The notes beneath the pieces were generated by a model. It ran no database searches and was not told the DNA's origin. It worked only from the letters and a program-made list of their open reading frames with translations. Source: an uncultured Bacilli bacterium (GTDB taxonomy: Bacteria > Bacillota_I > Bacilli_A > RF39 > UBA660). From it: a DNA stretch of 5,700 nucleotides. The stretch is taken from positions 1-5,700 of the forward strand of contig CANQXB010000071.1 of assembly GCA_947627805.1 (NCBI GenBank), given 5' to 3'. Positions 1 through 5,684 of the stretch are shown here, piece after piece (within the stretch, counting starts at the first letter, position 1; every line of letters begins with the position of its first letter). A program made the translations under genes and the position numbers.

Positions 1-281
1 TTTTGTAATGTTTCAACTTTAGTACTAGGTACTTCTTCTAAAGTATACCAACCTAATTTAAACATTACTTCATAAGAAGCTCTTTGTAATTTTATTAATT
101 TTTCAAACATATCTTTATATTCTAAATAAATTACACTATTGGAAGCTTCAGTTAAAGCTACTGTCATATCTTTAACCATCGCTTTTAAAGTACTTAAAAG
201 ATTAGTCATATAATCTTTATCATTTAATTCTATTCCTTTAGGTACTTCTACTTTAGGATTACATACTTTTTTACTTTCCAT
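1..281 (-). CDS. CotF-family spore coat protein (partial, C-terminus off window)
   Basis: The frame is open from an ATG at 281 down to the left edge (93 codons, no stop), so the C-terminus is missing. The translation begins MESKKVCNPKVEVPKGIELN and then has the family hallmark: LNDKDYMTNLLSTLKAMVKD, TVALTEASN, LQRASYEVMFKLGWY. This is the Coat_F pattern (an LTDKD-like start, 'ALTEASN', a terminal 'GWY'), expected to fold as a ferritin-like helical bundle on the spore surface. An in-frame ATG at 290 also exists, but AGG of AAAGGATG sits directly against it and lies about 9 nt from the ATG at 281, so 281 is preferred. The gene overlaps the end of the upstream small gene by 11 bp, indicating translational coupling. 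Known members are near 90-100 aa, so little should be missing. The coat role is inferred from the family only. Confidence 0.8.
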   Translation of the reverse strand, partial: MESKKVCNPKVEVPKGIELNDKDYMTNLLSTLKAMVKDMTVALTEASNSVIYLEYKDMFEKLIKLQRASYEVMFKLGWYTLEEVPSTKVETLQ

Positions 282-498
282 TATGCTCATCCTTTACTAA
301 TTGTAAAACACTATGCATATTTTCTTCAAAAACCATTGCTGCTTCTTTAATCATATCTTGAACACTTTTATCTTCAATATTATTTAAAGCTTCAATTTCA
401 TTTTTATAAGCAGTATGATTCCATCCAAAAATATCTTTTAAATAATCTAAATCTTTATTGGTTAAAATATCGGGAGCTTTTTTATAGTTTTCTTTCAT
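271..498 (-). CDS. small CotF-like spore coat partner protein (75 aa)
   Basis: This is a complete 75-residue protein, acidic and helical. It contains ILTNKDLDYLKDIFGWNHTA followed by a helix rich in E, N and A (about residues 34-70). The 'LT.KDL.YL.D...WN..A' start resembles the short CotF-related proteins that often precede a full Coat_F gene in spore-forming Bacillota. It overlaps the start of the downstream CotF gene by 11 bp, so the two are almost certainly cotranscribed and may act as partners. The start is supported by GAAAGG about 10 nt upstream. No signal peptide, membrane segment or catalytic motif is visible. Family placement comes from remembered patterns and gene context, and a function beyond 'spore coat-associated' cannot be claimed. 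Confidence 0.75.
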   Translation of the reverse strand: MKENYKKAPDILTNKDLDYLKDIFGWNHTAYKNEIEALNNIEDKSVQDMIKEAAMVFEENMHSVLQLVKDEHNGK

Positions 499-539
499 AT
501 ATCATTTTCCTTTCTTTTTTATTATGTTTTATTTTTAAA

Positions 540-569
540 ATATTATGTATTTATTTTTAACAATTATTG
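540..569 (-). promoter_or_regulatory. possible sporulation-type (sigma-E/K-like) promoter for the CotF pair
   Basis: On the minus strand, CATAATAT (540-547) fits the CATANNNT -10 pattern of mother-cell sigma factors. It lies 14 nt downstream of an AATAATT-like -35 (about 562-569), which matches the sigma-E box only partly. The position, about 42 nt upstream of the start at 498, suits the coat genes. The region is so AT-rich that chance matches are likely. Confidence 0.25.
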
Positions 570-615
570 GTATATTAAATAAATAGTTATAGTTTATACT
601 AAAAATGTGATAAAT

Positions 616-726
616 ATGAATATAGTTAAGATTGGAACAACTTTTTATTTGTGCAGTATTTTAGGTTATTTATATGAACTTGGCTTAGAATATTATTATA
701 ATCATGACCTTCTTAGTCATTCTTTT
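616..726 (+). pseudogene. PF06541-type membrane protein, N-terminal fragment (interrupted)
   Basis: From an ATG at 616, 37 codons read MNIVKIGTTFYLCSILGYLY, then ELGLEYYYNHDLLSHSF. This is the first membrane helix and loop of the 'putative ABC-transporter type IV' family, whose members start with a hydrophobic 'F.lYS.lGW..E' segment followed by a short loop leading to 'RGFL.GP..PIYG'. After residue 37 the family match stops and the frame runs into non-homologous codons and a TGA at 754-756, because the tnpB element starts here. The missing part lies at 2123-2500 in a compatible frame. GTGAT at 607-611, matching the 3' part of an extended Shine-Dalgarno, lies just before the ATG. The intact protein would have been an inner-membrane protein of unknown molecular function. 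Confidence 0.7.
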
Positions 727-764
727 TGTGTAATAGGAAAGTCATATAAAAAGTGAAATTTGTG

Positions 765-793
765 TTGACATTCATTTGTTCGTATAGTATAAT
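765..793 (+). promoter_or_regulatory. strong sigma-A promoter of tnpB
   Basis: A perfect TTGACA (765-770) is separated by exactly 17 nt from a perfect TATAAT (788-793). Transcription should begin near 800, right before the Shine-Dalgarno GGAGG at 804-808. The promoter lies inside the element's left end and points towards tnpB, the omega RNA region and the downstream host genes. Confidence 0.85.
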
Positions 794-816
794 TATATTG
801 TATGGAGGTAATGGTT

Positions 817-1962
817 GTGTTAGTTAATCGAGCTTATAAATTTAGAATGTATCCTAGTTTAGAACAAAGAGAATTAATAAATAAAACTATTGGTTGTACA
901 AGACTTGTATATAATATAATGCTAAGTAAGAAAAAAGATAATTCTAAACTTAGTAAGTTTGATATGATAAAAGAAATACCAAAATTATATGAGGAATATT
1001 CATTCTTAAAAGATGTCGATAGTTGTTCCTTAAGATGTGCCATATTTGATTTAGAAAATGGGTTAAATAAATATTATAAAAAACAAGGGAGTTACCCAAG
1101 ATATAAGAAAAAAGGAATAAAAGATAGTTATAGAACAAATTATATAAAAAATACATATAAAGGTAAACTTTATGAAAACATCAAAATAAATTTAAAAGAA
1201 AGAACTATAACTTTACCAAAATTAAAAGAAGTAAAGATAAGAGGTTATCGAAATATAGAATATATAAATGGAAGAATAATAAATGCTACCATAGAACATA
1301 TAGCAAATAAATATTATGTATCAGTATGTGTCGAAGAAGATATACCATATGTTAAAACAGATACTAATTATGTAATAGGAATAGATATGGGAATAAAGAG
1401 TCTAATAACAACAAGTGAAGGAATAAGTTATGGAAATCCCAATTATTTAAAAAAATATGAAAGGAAGATAAAAGGATTACAAAAAGGACTTTCTAGAAAA
1501 ATAAAAGGAAGTAAAAATTATTATAAATATAAAATGAAACTTCAAGAAACATATAGGAAGTTACAAAATGCTAGAAGAAAAACAAATGAAGAAATAGTAA
1601 GTAAAATAATAAAAGATAATGATATTATAGTAACCGAAGATTTAGACATAACTAATATGATAAAAGAAGCCAATAAATCTCTAAGAAAAAATATTCTTAA
1701 TTCCACAATGAGTGACATAATAAGAAGGCTCAAATATAAGTGTCAATGGTTAAATAAAAAATTAATTCAAGTAAATAGATATTATGCCAGTAGTCAAATA
1801 TGTAGTTGCTGTGGGCATAAAGAAAATAAAATGAAAGATATCAAAATAAGGGAATATAAATGTTCAAAATGTGGAATAGAGATAGAAAGAGATCTAAATG
1901 CGAGTATAAATATAATGTATGAAGGAATAATAAGTTACTATAAAGAGATATATCAAAATTAA
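817..1962 (+). CDS. tnpB: TnpB, IS200/IS605-family RNA-guided nuclease
   Basis: This 381-aa protein has the usual TnpB length. It has an N-terminal helix-turn-helix-like start (NRAYKFRMYPSLEQRELINK, then GCTRLVYN) and a C-terminal RuvC-like nuclease. The catalytic acids are present: D190 in VIGIDMGIKS, E274 in IIVTEDLDI and D359 in ERDLNAS. A zinc ribbon (C329-x2-C332 and C349-x2-C352) sits between RuvC II and III. The family binds an omega RNA made from the element's right end and cuts DNA beside a target-adjacent motif. I chose GTG at 817 because GGAGG (804-808) lies 8 nt before it and MLVNRAYKFR is the normal start of relatives; an in-frame ATG at 802 would precede its own ribosome site and lie at the predicted transcription start. 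Ile codons are mostly ATA, unlike the ATT-rich neighbours, consistent with transfer. The gene appears intact. Confidence 0.93.
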   Translation: MLVNRAYKFRMYPSLEQRELINKTIGCTRLVYNIMLSKKKDNSKLSKFDMIKEIPKLYEEYSFLKDVDSCSLRCAIFDLENGLNKYYKKQGSYPRYKKKGIKDSYRTNYIKNTYKGKLYENIKINLKERTITLPKLKEVKIRGYRNIEYINGRIINATIEHIANKYYVSVCVEEDIPYVKTDTNYVIGIDMGIKSLITTSEGISYGNPNYLKKYERKIKGLQKGLSRKIKGSKNYYKYKMKLQETYRKLQNARRKTNEEIVSKIIKDNDIIVTEDLDITNMIKEANKSLRKNILNSTMSDIIRRLKYKCQWLNKKLIQVNRYYASSQICSCCGHKENKMKDIKIREYKCSKCGIEIERDLNASINIMYEGIISYYKEIYQN

Positions 1963-2059
1963 AAATAATAAATAATAATAAAATATAAAATAAAACAAGT
2001 ACGGCAGCGACTGTCGGAAAAATGGCCTGTGGAGGAGTGAAATCCGATGAAGCAGGAAA

Positions 2060-2079
2060 GATAAGCCGTGAGGCTTATC
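2060..2079 (+). repeat. perfect 8-bp stem-loop in element right end
   Basis: GATAAGCC and GGCTTATC flank a GTGA tetraloop. No T-run follows (AAGGTGAAATG), so this looks like an RNA scaffold stem or a single-strand transposition hairpin rather than a terminator. Confidence 0.8.
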
Positions 2080-2090
2080 AAGGTGAAATG

Positions 2091-2104
2091 AAATAAATTT
2101 ATTT
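2091..2104. repeat. 14-bp perfect palindrome near the element right end
   Basis: AAATAAATTTATTT is identical to its reverse complement and lies 18 nt before the inferred right boundary. A subterminal palindrome at this distance could be a recognition structure for a Y1 transposase, but an all-A/T palindrome in this genome could arise by chance. Confidence 0.4.
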
Positions 2105-2122
2105 ACTTTAGTTTTACTTTTG

Positions 2123-2500
2123 TTCTGTGGTCCTTGGCTTCCCATTTATGGTGTAGGCTCCTTACTTATCTCCTTATTTTCTAAATATCAAAAATTTCCT
2201 TTAGTGATTTTTTCTCTATCTTTTATAGTATCAGCTTTTTTGGAAGGATTAAGTGGGTTCCTTTTACTTAAAATTTTTAAAATTAGATTATGGGATTATA
2301 CTAATCGTTTTTTTAATATCGGCGGTTTTGTTTGTTTTTTAAGTGCTTTTATCTTTGGCCTTGGCGGTTTATTAATAACTTATATAATTAATCCTTTAAT
2401 AAAGAAACTAACTCTAAAATTTAATAATGAACTTAAATATATCTTAAGTTTTTTAAGTCTTATTTTTACTCTAGATTTGATTGCATCTTTAAATAAATAA
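2123..2500 (+). pseudogene. PF06541-type membrane protein, C-terminal fragment (interrupted)
   Basis: This is the remaining 125 codons of the gene whose start lies at 616. It contains the family signature CGPWLPIYGVGSLL, a hydrophobic segment FPLVIFSLSFIVSAFLEGLS, the second signature RLWDYTNRFFNIGGF with the following FIFGLGGLL segment, and a last hydrophobic stretch near the C-terminus (ILSFLSLIFTLDLI): about four membrane segments in all. The only start-like codon at its front is a TTG at 2120 at the element boundary with no ribosome site, so it is probably not translated as a functional protein. Joined to 616-726 it makes about 162 residues, a normal size for the family. Apart from the insertion there is no stop or frameshift, so the disruption looks recent. 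It ends 27 bp before the SDR gene, suggesting an original operon. Confidence 0.75.
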
Positions 2501-2509
2501 TTATATAAT
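2481..2509 (+). promoter_or_regulatory. weak candidate promoter before the SDR gene
   Basis: TATAAT at 2504-2509 is a perfect -10, 17 nt after TTGCAT (2481-2486), which matches only TTG of the -35 consensus. A start near 2516 would leave almost no leader before GAGGTG (2517-2522). It could give the enzyme genes some expression independent of the disrupted gene. Confidence 0.25.
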
Positions 2510-2527
2510 ACTTTTTGAGGTGGAAAG

Positions 2528-3217
2528 ATGGATCTATCAGGTATTGTAGTTTTAATTATAGGAATTAGTAATGATATTGGTAAAACTTTAGCTAATATCT
2601 TAATCAAATATCAAGCTACGGTAATTGGAACTTATTATAAACATAAACCTAAAGAAGATTTTATTCTTTTTAATTGTGATATTACTAAAGAAAAAGAAGT
2701 TAAAAATTTATTTTTGGAAATAAAAGAAAAATATTCTAAAATAGATGTTGTTGTTAATTTAGTAGGTATTGATATTAGTAATGATTTATATGAAAAAGAT
2801 AATGCCGAATTTATGCAAGTTTTAAAAGTTAATTTAGGAGGTACTTTTAATGTTTGCAAATATGCATCTTTAAATATGAATAAGGGAATTATTATTAATA
2901 TGTCTTCTTTAGATGGTAGTGAAACTTATAATCCTTTATCTTTGGATTATGGCGCTAGCAAAGCAGGTATTGATAATTTAACTAAAAATTTAGCTTTGCG
3001 ACTTCCTAATTTAAAAATATGTGCGGTCGCACCAAATTGGGTTGATACTTTAAGTGTTAGAAAAATGGATCCAAAATATTTAAAAAGCGAAATGGAAAGA
3101 GTAGAACAACATAAATTAATTAGTAAAGAGAGTGTGGCTTTAAAAATTATTGAAATAATTATTAATGATGATATTAGAAGTGGAACGATATGTAAAATGA
3201 GGGATGGTAATGAATAA
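2528..3217 (+). CDS. SDR-family NAD(P)-dependent oxidoreductase (FabG-like)
   Basis: This 229-residue protein is a classical short-chain dehydrogenase/reductase in size and order. It has an N-terminal Rossmann glycine motif GISNDIG (G12, S14, G18; the usual preceding Thr is Ile), D51 in FNCDIT for the adenine pocket, N77-x-x-G in VVNLVGI, and the tetrad N102 (VNLGG), S127 (INMSS), Y141 and K145 (YGASKAG). The 'PG' motif after the active site is changed to APNWVDT, and the C-terminal substrate-binding part is short. The likely reaction is reversible NAD(P)(H)-linked carbonyl/alcohol conversion in the cytoplasm; the substrate cannot be told, and FabG-type 3-oxoacyl reductase is only one option. 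The start is well supported by GAGGTG 5 nt upstream. Its end overlaps the next gene, so the two enzymes are translationally coupled. Confidence 0.9.
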   Translation: MDLSGIVVLIIGISNDIGKTLANILIKYQATVIGTYYKHKPKEDFILFNCDITKEKEVKNLFLEIKEKYSKIDVVVNLVGIDISNDLYEKDNAEFMQVLKVNLGGTFNVCKYASLNMNKGIIINMSSLDGSETYNPLSLDYGASKAGIDNLTKNLALRLPNLKICAVAPNWVDTLSVRKMDPKYLKSEMERVEQHKLISKESVALKIIEIIINDDIRSGTICKMRDGNE

Positions 3218-4472
3218 ATATTTAGAATATTATCAAATAGAGGAAAATATCTATAATAAAGTTTTAGAAATTGAAAAGTCTTTGCAAGAAGAATTTCAAA
3301 AGATAGATAAAGAAGAAGAATTAAATAGTTTAAAAGTTTTAGCGGCTTTTAAAAAAGTTGGCATTAGTGAAAATTCTTTTATTGGAACGACCGGTTATGG
3401 TTATAATGATTTAGGAAGAAGTCAAATTGAAGAAGTTTATTCTTTAGTTTTGGGTAGTGAAGATGCTTTAGTAAGAAGAGATTTTATTTCTGGGAGTCAT
3501 GCTTTAACTGTTTGTTTATTTGGCCTTTTAAGACCTAATGAGACGATGCTTAGTATTACAGGACTTCCTTATGATACTTTACATGAAGTAATAGGGATTA
3601 AAGAAAATAAAAGTTCTTTAAAATCTTTTGGGATTAATTATGAGCAAATCGATTTAAAAGATAATGATTTTGATTATGCTAAGATTAAAGAATATTTAGA
3701 AAATAATCAAGTTAGATTAATTGAAATTCAAAGAAGTAGAGGGTATTCAGAACGGAAAAGTTTAACTATTTCTAAAGTAGCCAAAGTTTGTAAATTGATT
3801 AAAGAAATATCTCCTGAAACCATAATTATGGTTGATAATTGTTATTGTGAGTTTGTGGAAGATAAAACCCCAGTGGAAGTTGGAGCCGATATTATGGTGG
3901 GTTCTTTAATTAAAAACTTAGGAGGTGGTATAACTCCTAATGGCGGTTATATTGCAGGAAAAAAAGAACTTATAAATTTATGTGCCGAAAGACTAACTGT
4001 TCCTGGGGAAGGTAAAGAAGTTGGACCTACTTTAGGATTCAATAAAGATATTTTAATGGGTTTATATCATGCTCCTTATGTGGTAGCTAGTAGTTTAAAA
4101 ATATCTTTATTAACAGCTAAGTTATTAGAAGAGCTAGGTTATTTTGTCAATCCTAGTTATAAAGAAGAGCATGCCGATATTGTTTTATCTATTACGTTTG
4201 GTAATAAAGAAGATTTAATTAAATATGCTGAAGGTATTCAAGGAGCTAGTGCTATAGATGCGAATAGTATTCCTATTCCATCACCTATGCCGGGTTATGA
4301 TAATGATATTATTATGGCTTCTGGTTCCTTTACTCAAGGTTCTTCAATTGAAATATCTTGTGATGGTCCTTTAAAAGAACCTTATATTTTATATCAACAA
4401 GGTTCTCTTACTTATTCTTATGGCAAAATTGCTATTATGAATGCTATAAGTAAAATAATCAAAAATAAATAA
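3210..4472 (+). CDS. PLP-dependent methionine gamma-lyase-like protein (YnbB / aluminium resistance family)
   Basis: This 420-residue fold-type I PLP enzyme belongs to the Met_gamma_lyase/'aluminium resistance protein' family (PF06838 type). Visible landmarks are TTGYGYNDLGR near residue 60, DFISGSHAL (about 91-99, cofactor phosphate region), D209 in VDNCYCEFVE (pairs with the pyridine nitrogen), the Schiff-base lysine K235 in GSLIKNLGGG, and TPNGGYIAG just after. The length is normal and no key residue is missing. Two local changes from the pattern I remember are Cys for Gly in DNCYGEF and Leu for Pro in KNPGGG. The family name implies C-S lyase chemistry, but the true substrate is not established. 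ATG at 3210 is preferred over the in-frame ATG at 3204, because GAGGG (3199-3203) is 6 nt from the former and touches the latter. It overlaps the SDR gene by 8 bp. Confidence 0.92.
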   Translation: MNKYLEYYQIEENIYNKVLEIEKSLQEEFQKIDKEEELNSLKVLAAFKKVGISENSFIGTTGYGYNDLGRSQIEEVYSLVLGSEDALVRRDFISGSHALTVCLFGLLRPNETMLSITGLPYDTLHEVIGIKENKSSLKSFGINYEQIDLKDNDFDYAKIKEYLENNQVRLIEIQRSRGYSERKSLTISKVAKVCKLIKEISPETIIMVDNCYCEFVEDKTPVEVGADIMVGSLIKNLGGGITPNGGYIAGKKELINLCAERLTVPGEGKEVGPTLGFNKDILMGLYHAPYVVASSLKISLLTAKLLEELGYFVNPSYKEEHADIVLSITFGNKEDLIKYAEGIQGASAIDANSIPIPSPMPGYDNDIIMASGSFTQGSSIEISCDGPLKEPYILYQQGSLTYSYGKIAIMNAISKIIKNK

Positions 4473-4500
4473 GGAGTTAATGTTTTAAAGTTAACTCCTT
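4471..4500. terminator. bidirectional terminator between convergent genes
   Basis: A 10-bp perfect stem AAGGAGTTAA / TTAACTCCTT encloses a 10-nt loop (4481-4490). On the plus strand it is followed by TTGGTTT, and on the minus strand by ATTTATTTTTG, so the T-tract is better in the minus direction. The stop codons of the plus-strand lyase (4470-4472) and the minus-strand peptidase (4477-4479) both lie in or touch the left stem arm, so one structure serves both genes. Confidence 0.8.
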
Positions 4501-5559
4501 TTGGTTTAAATCTTCTTGAAATTCTTCTAAATATAAGTTAGGTTCAATACCTAATAATTTTAATTTTTGATAATCTTCTTTTAAATTAACTAGTTTAAAA
4601 TTAAGCATTTGTTGAAGATTATATAAAGTCTTTTCCGGGTCTTTTTTATATTGCATATAAAGTTCAATAGCTATCATATAAGCAGGTAGGTAACAGTAAG
4701 CCTCACTATTAATATCTTCCATAGTTAAGTCTAAATCTTTATCACTTATATTAAGATCTTTAACTGTTTTTCGAAATTCATATTCATTTTTAAATTTACT
4801 TTTTTCCGCCTTAATAATATTTAATAAATCATTAATACTACAACTTTGATCAGTTTTTTGATTATGAACAGCCATATTATAAAGAAAAACATTTTTATCA
4901 TTAGTTAGTTTATGGTAATAATCTAAAACTAATAAACCCATTAAAATAGGTATTATTTCTCCCCAAAAACTATCGATATTATATTTATAATTAGTACTAA
5001 TAGCTATAACATGCCCATATTCATGAACAATAGATATTAAATCTTCAATACATTTTTCTTTATATATTTTAACAAAGTATTCATCTAAATAAGTTACAGG
5101 TAAAATAAAGGAACGAGAATCATGTTTAGAAGAACTTTTTTGAAAACTTAAATGGTTATCTTTTTCTTTAAAAGCTTTCATAAAAGTATGATAAATATTT
5201 CCTCCAAGAGACTGATAAAAATCATGAGTTAAAGTTATTAAATCTTCATTACTAAGATTAAGAGTCTTTAAATATAAATTAGGTTTAACAATAATTCCTT
5301 TAGTTAAAGTATAGAATTCTTTTAAATCATCCCAAGTATAAGATATTTGTTTTAAATAATTTTTGGCTAAGCGATACATTTTTAAATAGTCATCTTGGGG
5401 TTTATGCTCATCAAAATCAAAGTCTAAGTAGCTTTTTAGCATTAATATATCAAAATCGATAATTTTTAAAATTTCGAAATCTTTTTCTTTACTTTTTGCT
5501 TCATATAAACTTCTTAGACATCTTTTAAAATCATTACTTGTCCAAATATATTTAGCCAT
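4477..5559 (-). CDS. M3-like (oligopeptidase F type) zinc metallopeptidase, short form
   Basis: This 360-residue protein has the zinc motif HEYGH (H179, E180, H183) in SIVHEYGHVIAIS. E201 in FWGEIIPILMG, 22 residues after H179, is the probable third ligand, as in M3 peptidases. The C-terminal part (SEAYCYLPAYMIAIELYMQY, then a KDPEKTLYNLQQML helix and a LLGIEPN segment) resembles the tyrosine-containing C-terminal region of PepF-like enzymes. It is mostly helical and lacks a signal peptide or membrane anchor, so a cytosolic role in peptide turnover is likely. Full M3 enzymes are near 560-600 residues, so much of the N-terminal helical domain is reduced or absent. There is no sign of a frameshift. 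The start has AAGGTGG 4 nt upstream. The gene is monocistronic here, with its own promoter and terminator. Confidence 0.8.
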   Translation of the reverse strand: MAKYIWTSNDFKRCLRSLYEAKSKEKDFEILKIIDFDILMLKSYLDFDFDEHKPQDDYLKMYRLAKNYLKQISYTWDDLKEFYTLTKGIIVKPNLYLKTLNLSNEDLITLTHDFYQSLGGNIYHTFMKAFKEKDNHLSFQKSSSKHDSRSFILPVTYLDEYFVKIYKEKCIEDLISIVHEYGHVIAISTNYKYNIDSFWGEIIPILMGLLVLDYYHKLTNDKNVFLYNMAVHNQKTDQSCSINDLLNIIKAEKSKFKNEYEFRKTVKDLNISDKDLDLTMEDINSEAYCYLPAYMIAIELYMQYKKDPEKTLYNLQQMLNFKLVNLKEDYQKLKLLGIEPNLYLEEFQEDLNQKELTLKH

Positions 5560-5600
5560 AAAACCACCTTGGTTAAATACTTTAACATAACTTTTAAATA

Positions 5601-5629
5601 ATTACAATATAATAATTTTGTGTTGTGAA
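5601..5629 (-). promoter_or_regulatory. putative sigma-A promoter of the M3-like peptidase gene
   Basis: Read on the minus strand, TTCACA (5624-5629) and TGTAAT (5601-5606) each match consensus at five of six bases and are 17 nt apart. Transcription would begin near 5594, giving a leader of about 35 nt that contains the Shine-Dalgarno AAGGTGG. The 12-bp repeats lie immediately upstream, where a regulator could bind. Confidence 0.5.
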
Positions 5630-5637
5630 TAATAATT

Positions 5638-5684
5638 CAAAATGTCCTAATTTGTAAAAAGTATTTTTAAAACAAAATGTCCTA
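5638..5684. repeat. two direct copies of CAAAATGTCCTA
   Basis: The 12-bp unit occurs identically at 5638-5649 and 5673-5684, 35 bp apart start to start. Between them lies a small A/T hairpin (TAAAAA-GTA-TTTTTA, 5655-5669). They sit just upstream of the peptidase promoter and close to the window edge. They could be operators, or the repeated binding sites found at the ends of some insertion sequences (for example IS21-type). The window does not decide between these. Confidence 0.6.

Larger units (their letters stand above)
727..2122 (+). mobile_element. IS200/IS605-type (IS1341-like) element carrying tnpB only, inserted in a membrane protein gene
   Basis: The boundaries are inferred from reconstitution of the host gene. 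Deleting 1396 bp rejoins the N-fragment (...HDLLSHSF) to the C-fragment (FCGPWLPIYG...) in frame and at the family's expected spacing. The exact join can slide within about 720-727 / 2117-2124 without changing the reconstructed length. The element has a left end of about 90 bp, tnpB, and a right end of about 160 bp with hairpins, which is a typical layout. There is no target-site duplication, as expected for this family, and the left flank is T-rich (TTTTT at 723-727), where a target-adjacent motif would lie. No tnpA is present, so movement would need a Y1 transposase in trans. Confidence 0.75.
1963..2122 (+). ncRNA. probable omega RNA scaffold / element right end
   Basis: After tnpB and an A/T-rich spacer comes a more GC-rich, structured stretch (about 1998-2090) ending in motifs typical of TnpB right ends (CGATGAAGCAGGAAAG). 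It has a 6-bp hairpin at 2002-2016 (CGGCAG/CTGTCG with one G-U). It also has a perfect 8-bp hairpin at 2060-2079 (GATAAGCC, loop GTGA, GGCTTATC). TCGGA (2014-2018) can pair with TCCGA (2043-2047), a possible pseudoknot or alternative fold. In known systems the omega RNA overlaps the tnpB 3' end, and the guide starts where the element ends, here about 2123. The exact 5' end, processing and 3' end cannot be read from sequence. Confidence 0.7.

Noticed and set aside
595..600. TATACT as the -10 of a plus-strand promoter for the membrane protein gene
   Set aside because: No acceptable -35 lies 16-18 nt upstream; the nearest TTGGTA is 22 nt away, and a start so close to the ATG would remove most of the ribosome site.
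704..720. ATGAC/GTCAT hairpin as the left-end transposition hairpin
   Set aside because: It has only 5 bp, a 7-nt loop and no extension, and it lies within codons of the host gene upstream of the inferred element start.
616..756. A 46-codon open frame read as a complete small protein
   Set aside because: Its first 37 residues match the start of the interrupted membrane protein; the last codons before TGA lie in the element's left end and show no family-like sequence.
834..1733. Minus-strand open frames inside tnpB (834-1043, 950-1156, 1542-1733)
   Set aside because: They are antisense shadows of an AT-rich coding gene, with hydrophobic low-complexity translations and no recognisable family.
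2060..2079. Rho-independent terminator after tnpB
   Set aside because: The stem is good, but the following bases are AAGGTGAAATG with no T-run, so it is better explained as an omega RNA or right-end hairpin.
1894..2145. Minus-strand 83-codon frame across the element right end
   Set aside because: It spans the end of tnpB, the structured RNA region and the host junction; its Phe/Leu/Tyr-rich translation is an artefact of the strand.
2120..2500. A complete TTG-started membrane protein of 126 aa
   Set aside because: The TTG straddles the inferred element boundary, has no Shine-Dalgarno, and the first family helix is missing but present at 616-726.
2380..2859. Minus-strand frames opposite the membrane and SDR genes (2380-2607, 2635-2859)
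   Set aside because: They are antisense to well-supported genes, with no ribosome site or family match seen.
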